Of a stretch of DNA of 45,754 nt, positions 40,419 to 45,754 are shown piece after piece. Both the position numbers and the translations under genes were made by a program. The stretch's first letter is position 1. Every line of letters starts with the position of its first letter. The stretch comes from Pseudonocardiales bacterium (GTDB taxonomy: Bacteria; Actinomycetota; Actinomycetes; Mycobacteriales; Jatrophihabitantaceae), in the NCBI GenBank assembly GCA_030840445.1, contig JAVEEN010000238.1, positions 1 through 45,754 of the forward strand, read 5' to 3'. The notes beneath the pieces are model-generated. The model was not told the origin of the DNA. It saw nothing but the letters and a program-made list of their open reading frames with translations, and made no database searches.

Positions 40419-41402
40419 TCAGCCGCGCGGCAGCCGCCAGCCTGCTGGGTAGCGGTCCCCTGAAACGGATTCGGCAGTAATCGCCGACTCGATGCTGGAG
40501 ATCACCTCGGCAGGTAGGTCCAGGTCCGCTGCAGCAGCGTTCTCGGCAAGATGAGCAGCACTTGTGCTGCCCGGGATCGGTACAACGGCTGGCGACCGGC
40601 TGAGCAACCAGGCCAGCGCCAGCTGCGCGGTGGTGATCGACAGCTGATCTGCAGACGCGGTCAGGGCCGCCACCAGCTCCTGGTTGCGACGCAGGTGTTC
40701 GCCACCGAACCTGGGCAGCTTGGATCGAAGATCACCCTGATCAAAGTCGCGCACCTGCTGCAGCTTGCCGGTCAGCAGGCCTTTGCCGAGCGGCGCAAAG
40801 GCCAGCAGCCCGTAGCCGAATCGGACGCAGCCGGCAAGGACGCCACCTTCGACGCCACGCTCGAAGAGCGAGTACTCGCTCTGCACGCTGACAACGGGAT
40901 GCGTCAGCATCGCCCGGCGCAACTGTTCCGGGTTGGCCTCGGACAGGCCGACGTAACGGACCTTGCCCTCGCCGACGAGTTCGGCCATCGCCCCGACGGT
41001 GTCTTCTACCGGCACCTGCGGATCTATCCGGTGCAGCTGGAACAGGTCGATCGTGTCGGTGCCCAGGCGCCGCAGTGAATCCTCCGCCCTGGAGCGCACG
41101 ATGCCCGGGCGGCCGTCGACCACCCGATCTGAGCCCGGCTCGGTCAGCAGCCCGAACTTGGTGGCCAGGAAGACCTGGTCCCGGCGACCGGTCAGTGCGT
41201 GCCCCAGCCGCCGTTCACCCTCTCCTGAACCATAGGAATCAGCAGTATCAAAAAGGTTTATCCCAAGATCCAGGGCTTGGCCGACAGCACGATCGGCCTG
41301 GTCGTCACTGACTGGGCCGTAGTAGCCGTCGACCAGCCCCATACAGCCCAGGCCGATCGCCGATACTGCGGGGCCGTCGCGGCCCAAGGCACGTTGACGC
41401 AC
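40419..41402 (-). CDS. Aldo/keto reductase
   Basis: This 327-residue TIM-barrel enzyme of the aldo/keto reductase superfamily has tetrad residues visible in FDTADSYGSGEGE (D and Y), ATKFG (K) and QLHRID (H), the NADPH-binding PLGKGLLTG and the late PIPGSTSAAHLAEN. The GTG start at 41402 adjoins the stop of the SDR gene with no gap. It reduces a ketone or aldehyde, probably with NADPH. The layout is that of the YajO/perakine-reductase-like group. Confidence 0.93.
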   Translation of the reverse strand: MRQRALGRDGPAVSAIGLGCMGLVDGYYGPVSDDQADRAVGQALDLGINLFDTADSYGSGEGERRLGHALTGRRDQVFLATKFGLLTEPGSDRVVDGRPGIVRSRAEDSLRRLGTDTIDLFQLHRIDPQVPVEDTVGAMAELVGEGKVRYVGLSEANPEQLRRAMLTHPVVSVQSEYSLFERGVEGGVLAGCVRFGYGLLAFAPLGKGLLTGKLQQVRDFDQGDLRSKLPRFGGEHLRRNQELVAALTASADQLSITTAQLALAWLLSRSPAVVPIPGSTSAAHLAENAAAADLDLPAEVISSIESAITAESVSGDRYPAGWRLPRG

Positions 41403-42158
41403 TCAGGGCCCGAAGTCGTAGGAGACCTCGCCCATGGCACCCGCCGCAAGCAGGCCCCCGTCGATCACGAAGTCCGAGCCGGTGATGAACGAGGCCTCAT
41501 CCGATGCGAGAAACGCGACAAGCGCCGCAATCTCCTCCATGGTGGCACCGCGCCGCATCGGAGTGGCCAGCCTTATTTTCTCCGTCATCTCCGACGCCCC
41601 GTCGGACATCGGTGAGACAACGAGCCCGGGATGCACCGCGTTGACGCGGACGCCCCAGCGCACAAACTCCAGCGCGGCGGTTTTGGACAGGCCGCGCAAC
41701 GCCCACTTGCTGGCGTTGTAGGCAGGCAGCGCGAACCCGTAGAAGGCCGCCGCCGACGCGGTGTTCACGATCGCTCCGCCACCGCTGTCGCGGATCGCCG
41801 GCGCGCAGGTCTGCATGCCGATCATCGCGCCGTCGAGGTTGACCGACATCACTGCCGACCAGTCCTGCTCGGTCACCGTGGCCAGATTCTCCATCACCCC
41901 GATACCGGCGTTGTTGATCAGGACATCCAGCCGCCCCTGATCGGCAAGTACCTGATCGACCACCCGTCGCCAATCCGCCCGCGACGTCACATCGAGCCTG
42001 GCGTAACTGACGCCGCCGCCGATCTCGGCGTCGGAATGTACGTCACAGCCGATCACCGTGGCACCCTCGGCGGCAAGCCTTAGCGCCTCCGCCGCACCTT
42101 GACCGCGGGCTGCGCCGGTGACCAGGGCGACCTTGCCGGCAAACCGTTTCTCGTCCAC
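41403..42158 (-). CDS. Short-chain dehydrogenase/reductase
   Basis: This 251-residue SDR has GAARGQGAAEALRL at the nucleotide loop, NNAG, NTASAAA and YNASK. The GAARGQG start resembles the mycofactocin group, but the diagnostic insertion seen in the two SDRs at 25497-27228 is missing, so this one likely uses freely exchanging NAD(H). GTG at 42158 starts VDEKRFAGKVAL with GGAG 10 bases before. The in-frame extension to 42449 is antisense-like shadow. It sits behind a KstD-like flavoprotein. Confidence 0.92.
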   Translation of the reverse strand: MDEKRFAGKVALVTGAARGQGAAEALRLAAEGATVIGCDVHSDAEIGGGVSYARLDVTSRADWRRVVDQVLADQGRLDVLINNAGIGVMENLATVTEQDWSAVMSVNLDGAMIGMQTCAPAIRDSGGGAIVNTASAAAFYGFALPAYNASKWALRGLSKTAALEFVRWGVRVNAVHPGLVVSPMSDGASEMTEKIRLATPMRRGATMEEIAALVAFLASDEASFITGSDFVIDGGLLAAGAMGEVSYDFGP

Positions 42159-42162
42159 GAAG

Positions 42163-43827
42163 CTACAGCTCCTTCGCGGTTTGGCCACTGGCGTGTACGG
42201 CTGCCCGGTACGCCCAGACAAGGGCATTCCCCAGCGTCGCGCCACCGGACCAGTACGCTCCGTGGCCGGGCGCCCCGATACAGTTTCCCGCACCATAGAG
42301 GCCGGGAATGGGCTCGCAGTCCCAGTCGATGACCTGCGCGTCTGAGTTGATCGAGGGACCCCCGTTGGTGTCGAACCCGGCTGCGCCGAGCAGCACAGCG
42401 TGATACGGCCCGCTGTCGGCGAACGGATACATGGTCCGGTTGACCCCACGCGTCAGTCCGAGCACGCTGTAACCGCGCTCGCCGGGTGCCGTGCCGCGAC
42501 CGAAGTCCTCATCGACGCCGATCTCGGCGAAGCCGTTGAACCGCCGGACCGTGTCGCTCAGGTTGTTCGCGAAACCCGGGGCAAGCCGCACGCCGCCGGT
42601 GTCGGCCGCCAGCTTCGCCAGGCGCTCGTCGATCGCATCGGCCAACTCGTCCCAGGTATTGCCTGAGACCACGAGGTCCCAGGGCTGGCCGGGATAGGGC
42701 ACCGGATACTTGACACCCATCTCCTCGTTGTTGGCCAGGGCATCGTCATAGACCTGAAAGAGGATGTTGTTCTCATAGGACTTGGTCGTCGCATCGAAGA
42801 CGGAGTGGATCCGGCCACGCTCGTTGTAGTGCGCCTTCTCGTTCACGACCCGATGGCCGTGCCGGTTGACCAGCACCATGCTGTCACCCCACAACCAGAA
42901 AGCCATGTTGTCCGAGCGATGCACGTCGCGCACCTCCTCGACTGCCATCTGGCCCCACCAGAGACTGTCGGTGTTCTCGGTCATCGCCCCGAGCGACTGC
43001 GCGATCTTGAGAAAGACGCCGGTGTTCGCCTTCGGAGCAGTCACACCCCAGACGGTGCCGCGCAACAACTGCAGGCGCATCCCTTCGTCATGGAAGAATC
43101 CGCCGCTGGCGAAGATCACGCCCTGGCGCGCCGCGACCGAGACGGATCCGGTCGCTGTGCCTGCCAGCACGCCGACCACCTCGCGACCGGCTTTGACGTA
43201 GGCCTTCTCGACGCGGTGCCCGGTCCGGACGTCGATGCCTGCGAGTTGGCTGTGCGCGAACAACAGGTCGATCGTGGACTGGCCCTGACCGGGACCGTGG
43301 ATGCCACCGGTCTCAGCCATCATGGCGCGCCCGTACTCGACCTTGTTCTCCTCGAGTTCGCTGTGGTATTCGATATGACCCGTCGGATTGAACACGGCAT
43401 CCGGAGTCACCCCGTCACTGAACACCGAGCCCATCGCGCCGATCGCGGCGAGTTCTTCGACAGCGACCGTGGCCGTGTCGTAATAGGTCTCGAACAGTTG
43501 GTATGCACGCTCGGACAGGCCGAGTGTCGGTGAGCTCGGGTTGTAGTGCGTCGGGTAGGACAACCGGGCCATCAACTTCAGGCAGTCCGCCTTCGGGTCC
43601 GGTATACCGGCCTCGCGCATCTTGGGATTGTTGGGAACCCAGTATTCGCCGGAGGAGATCCGCATCATGCCGCCGACCTCGTCGTCGGCCTCGAGCATAA
43701 TCACCTCGCTGCCCCGAGCGCGCGCGACGGCAGCCGCGACAAACGCGGCGAAGCCCGATCCGACCACGACGACATCTGTCTCGAGGTCCCAGCTCTCAGG
43801 TAGCGACGAGCTCGTTGTTTTGGACAT
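42163..43827 (-). CDS. FAD-dependent oxidoreductase, KstD-like
   Basis: This 554-residue flavoprotein has an intact N-terminal GSGFAAFVAAAVARARG dinucleotide fold, LEADDEVGGMMRISSGEYW, GVIFASGGFFHDEGMR and the closing LYGAGNCIGAPGHGAYW with GGATLGNALVWAYRA. The size and the FAD-contact segments fit 3-ketosteroid-delta-dehydrogenase and related fumarate-reductase-type enzymes. Substrate specificity cannot be read from this. The ATG at 43827 is chosen; one 21 bases upstream (MKGTLTH) is possible. It is only about 25-30% alike by eye to the flavoprotein at 27245-28732, so they are not a recent duplication. Confidence 0.9.
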   Translation of the reverse strand: MSKTTSSSLPESWDLETDVVVVGSGFAAFVAAAVARARGSEVIMLEADDEVGGMMRISSGEYWVPNNPKMREAGIPDPKADCLKLMARLSYPTHYNPSSPTLGLSERAYQLFETYYDTATVAVEELAAIGAMGSVFSDGVTPDAVFNPTGHIEYHSELEENKVEYGRAMMAETGGIHGPGQGQSTIDLLFAHSQLAGIDVRTGHRVEKAYVKAGREVVGVLAGTATGSVSVAARQGVIFASGGFFHDEGMRLQLLRGTVWGVTAPKANTGVFLKIAQSLGAMTENTDSLWWGQMAVEEVRDVHRSDNMAFWLWGDSMVLVNRHGHRVVNEKAHYNERGRIHSVFDATTKSYENNILFQVYDDALANNEEMGVKYPVPYPGQPWDLVVSGNTWDELADAIDERLAKLAADTGGVRLAPGFANNLSDTVRRFNGFAEIGVDEDFGRGTAPGERGYSVLGLTRGVNRTMYPFADSGPYHAVLLGAAGFDTNGGPSINSDAQVIDWDCEPIPGLYGAGNCIGAPGHGAYWSGGATLGNALVWAYRAAVHASGQTAKEL

Positions 43828-43884
43828 GTGGGTCAGGGTTCCTTTCATCGTCTGCTACATGAACCGAAGGGTGTACAGGTGAGT

Positions 43885-44391
43885 TCAGCCGTCGAACGTG
43901 CCGTACCTGCTCTGGAAGAACAGCAATGGTGACCGGGCCTCGGTCTCGCCCACCGATACCGGACGAGCGAGGACGATGTCGTGGTCGCCTCCGGGAAGGA
44001 CTTGGTGCAACGCACATTCCAGATGCGCGAGCGCACCGGCCAGCAGCGGCGCGCCGGTCACGCCCGGACTCCAGTCGACGCCGGCGAACTTGTCGCTGCC
44101 GGAGACCGCGAAGGCGCGGCACAGCGACCGCTGTTCGACGGCGAGGATGTTGACCGCAAACGTGCCGATCTCGCGGATCATCGGCCAGGTCGTGGAGGTC
44201 CTGGCCGGGCTGAACAGAACCAGCGGCGGATCGAGCGAGAGCGACGAGAAGGACTGACAGGTCATGCCGATGGGGCGCTTGCCGAACGCAGTGACCACAA
44301 CGATTCCGGTGGCGAAATGCCCAAGAATCCTACGGAAAACCGCAGGATCATCGAGCGTCACCTCGTCCTGTAGCTCCTGGTCGGCCGTCAT
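43885..44391 (-). CDS. Flavin reductase family protein (HpaC/HsaB-like)
   Basis: This 168-residue protein has the flavin-reductase split-barrel fold: FRRILGHFATGIVVVTAFG, GMTCQSFSSLSLDPPLVLFSP and FAVNILAVEQRSLCRAFAVSG. It supplies reduced FMN/FAD to a two-component monooxygenase. It resembles HsaB and HpaC in these segments. No partner oxygenase subunit is in the window, so the partner may lie just beyond the right edge or elsewhere. It is 9 bp behind the amidohydrolase gene. Confidence 0.92.
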   Translation of the reverse strand: MTADQELQDEVTLDDPAVFRRILGHFATGIVVVTAFGKRPIGMTCQSFSSLSLDPPLVLFSPARTSTTWPMIREIGTFAVNILAVEQRSLCRAFAVSGSDKFAGVDWSPGVTGAPLLAGALAHLECALHQVLPGGDHDIVLARPVSVGETEARSPLLFFQSRYGTFDG

Positions 44392-44400
44392 GAGACGGGG

Positions 44401-45393
44401 CTAGAACTTCGCTCGGGTGTAGAGGGTACGGGCGTTACCTTCGAAGATCTTGTACTTGTCCTCGTCGCTGAGCCACTCGATGTCGTTGACCATGCCCAGG
44501 TTGTCATCGAATTTCCGCCCGGTGAGCGGGTCGATCGCCTTGGCCGAGCCCCACATCTCGCTGGCGTACAGGATGTTGTCGACTCCCATCTTCTTGATGG
44601 TTAGTTCGATGGAGTCCTGGTCATAGGTCGACAGGTCGAAGTACAGGTTGCGCACTGCTTCCTCGAAGGGCGCCAGGCGTGACTCGATGTGGATGGCCCG
44701 CATGCGGTTCCAATGAAACGGGATTCCGCCGCCGCCATGTGGGATCACCAGCTTCAGCTCCGGAAAGTCCTTGAACACCGACGACGTGGTGAGCTCCACG
44801 ACTGCCGCGACGTCGGTGTTGACGTAGTGCGCGCCGTTCATGTGCAGATGCGGATTGAGAGTGGCGGCCGCATGGATCAGGCCGACCAGGTCCAGCTCGC
44901 ACATCTTCTCGTACAGCGGGTACCAGGACCGATCCCCCAGCGACGGGCTCAGCGGTGCGACCGTGCCCGACGGGTCCGGGTTCAGCTGCAGGCTGACGAA
45001 TCCCATCGCGGCGCAGCGCTCGATCTCCGGGATGCTCTTGGCCGGTTCGACGCCGGGGCTCTGCGGGAGCTGAAAGGCCGGTATGAACAGGTCTGGATAC
45101 ATCTCCACCGACCGCGCGATCAGGTCGTTGTTCACCTCGGTCCAGTACCGGCTGATCCATTCGGTGCCGAATTCATGCCCCATCAGGCCGGCCCGGGGGC
45201 CGAAGATGATCTTGTCGATACCTCGGCCACGGGTCTCGGTCACATGCGGTTGCAGATGCTCACGCAGATTGTCGTCGGAGATGCCGGGATTGCCCTTGCC
45301 GCGGTCCCGCGAGAGCGTCATGATCTGGCGGCCTCGGTAAGCATCGAGCTCGGTCGGGATCTGGGTGAAGTGCCCATGCGTGTCGATGATCAT
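44401..45393 (-). CDS. Amidohydrolase-2, LigJ (4-oxalomesaconate hydratase)-like
   Basis: This 330-residue TIM-barrel metal enzyme has H6 and H8 in DTHGHF, H174 in LIHAAA, H219 in IPHGGGG, and E279 in YASEMWG. The glutamate in place of the usual aspartate, PQSPGVEP, LNPDPSG, GAHYVNTD and FEGNARTLY recall LigJ, the hydratase of the protocatechuate 4,5-cleavage pathway, as I remember that protein. The ATG at 45393 follows GAGGTG and overlaps the aldolase stop as ATGA. A decarboxylase function (ACMSD-like) is the alternative. Confidence 0.85.
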   Translation of the reverse strand: MIIDTHGHFTQIPTELDAYRGRQIMTLSRDRGKGNPGISDDNLREHLQPHVTETRGRGIDKIIFGPRAGLMGHEFGTEWISRYWTEVNNDLIARSVEMYPDLFIPAFQLPQSPGVEPAKSIPEIERCAAMGFVSLQLNPDPSGTVAPLSPSLGDRSWYPLYEKMCELDLVGLIHAAATLNPHLHMNGAHYVNTDVAAVVELTTSSVFKDFPELKLVIPHGGGGIPFHWNRMRAIHIESRLAPFEEAVRNLYFDLSTYDQDSIELTIKKMGVDNILYASEMWGSAKAIDPLTGRKFDDNLGMVNDIEWLSDEDKYKIFEGNARTLYTRAKF

Positions 45394-45754
45394 GCGTTCA
45401 CCTCGGTCTTCGCCCGGGCAGCGAGCCACTCTCGGCCGAGGTCGACAGCGCGGTTGACCCTCACCGGATTGGGCATCAGCCATTGAAATCCCTGTTCGAG
45501 CCGCTGCTCGACGTTTCCCGGCGTGACGTGCGGGATGCCGGCCGGAACGCCGGCGTCGGCGCAGATCGCCAATACGTCGGCGATCGCCGCCTCGAGATCG
45601 GGGTGATCGTACTGACGGGGATGCCCGAGGTCCTGCGAGAGATCCCCTTCACCGATGAGTACGAGACCGATGCCAGGTACCTCCGACAGCATCTGCGGAA
45701 GGTTGCGGATGGCCTTGACCTCCTCGCACATGATGACCGTGAGGACATCGCCGT
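45390..45754 (-). CDS. HpcH/HpaI aldolase family protein, C-terminal part
   Basis: The gene enters from the right edge; 120 residues of its end are seen. Features are VIMCEEVKAIRNLPQML, the metal/substrate loop IGEGDLSQDLGHP and a closing region MPNPVRVNRAVDLG. These match class II aldolases of the HpcH/HpaI family that split 4-hydroxy-2-oxo acids into pyruvate or oxaloacetate and an aldehyde. It is first of the visible genes in the leftward operon and overlaps the LigJ-like gene by 4 bp. The product of the LigJ-like hydratase, a 4-carboxy-4-hydroxy-2-oxoadipate-type acid, would be a chemically fitting substrate. Confidence 0.88.
   Translation of the reverse strand, partial: GDVLTVIMCEEVKAIRNLPQMLSEVPGIGLVLIGEGDLSQDLGHPRQYDHPDLEAAIADVLAICADAGVPAGIPHVTPGNVEQRLEQGFQWLMPNPVRVNRAVDLGREWLAARAKTEVNA

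Noticed and set aside
1-45754. CRISPR arrays, tRNA/rRNA genes, insertion sequences, prophage or attachment sites
   Set aside because: No regularly spaced repeats with unique spacers, no cloverleaf or rRNA sequence, no transposase or integrase motifs were found; the tandem repeats present are short and unspaced.

Overview
The window is high-GC DNA, mostly densely packed genes with short gaps, many GTG starts and 1-4 bp stop/start overlaps. This coding style, the mycofactocin-coupled short-chain dehydrogenases, a class-E-type sortase signal (LANTG), a MalFG-type sugar importer lacking its own ATPase and a large LuxR-type (LAL) regulator all point to a soil-dwelling actinobacterium. I cannot name the genus; a Frankia/Jatrophihabitans/Nakamurella-like or mycobacterial relative would fit. 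I found no rRNA, tRNA, CRISPR, insertion sequence or phage gene.

Layout. (1) 1-4.6 kb: housekeeping and envelope genes: the start of a zinc alcohol dehydrogenase, a PhnB-like VOC protein, a DedA membrane protein, a zinc-ribbon/proline-rich membrane protein, a small unknown and a glycine-rich surface protein with a sortase signal. (2) 5-14.4 kb: a probable exopolysaccharide locus. Its centre is a 777-residue protein joining a response-regulator receiver, a degenerate GGDEF-like domain and a processive family-2 glycosyltransferase. It overlaps by 4 bp an OafA-type acyltransferase gene, which is followed by a secreted GH30 glycosidase. Divergent to it are a GH30 lipoprotein paralogue and a secreted DNRLRE-phosphoesterase fusion. 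(3) 14.5-20.6 kb: a polyol uptake and oxidation unit: SorC-type regulator, divergent binding protein, two permeases and a mannitol-dehydrogenase-family enzyme, with two near-identical 14-bp palindromes exactly 100 bp apart in the shared promoter region. (4) 20.6-25.4 kb: metallo-beta-lactamase-fold hydrolase, LAL regulator, and divergent small membrane and allene-oxide-cyclase-like secreted proteins. (5) 25.5-45.75 kb: a catabolic island for an aromatic, terpenoid or steroid-like compound.

In the catabolic island, two mycofactocin-type SDRs sit behind a KstD-like flavoprotein. Divergent to these is a 46-codon remnant that looks like an internally deleted cytochrome P450, coupled to an aldehyde dehydrogenase. 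A long leftward operon starts at 38.36 kb and encodes the lower meta-cleavage enzymes (acylating acetaldehyde dehydrogenase, 4-hydroxy-2-oxovalerate aldolase, 2-oxopent-4-enoate hydratase), continuing into a branched-chain-amino-acid-type ABC importer (binding protein, fused LivH-LivM permease, LivG, LivF). An IclR regulator diverges from it. A second leftward operon enters from the right edge: HpcH/HpaI aldolase, LigJ-like amidohydrolase, flavin reductase, second KstD-like flavoprotein, SDR, aldo/keto reductase, VOC protein and an NTF2-like protein.

Inference: the island imports a small organic acid or aromatic, oxidises alcohol and ketone groups with mycofactocin- and flavin-dependent enzymes, and sends a ring-cleavage product to pyruvate and acetyl-CoA. 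No ring-hydroxylating oxygenase or extradiol dioxygenase lies in the window, so the substrate cannot be named. The least ordinary element is the receiver-glycosyltransferase fusion and its operon.
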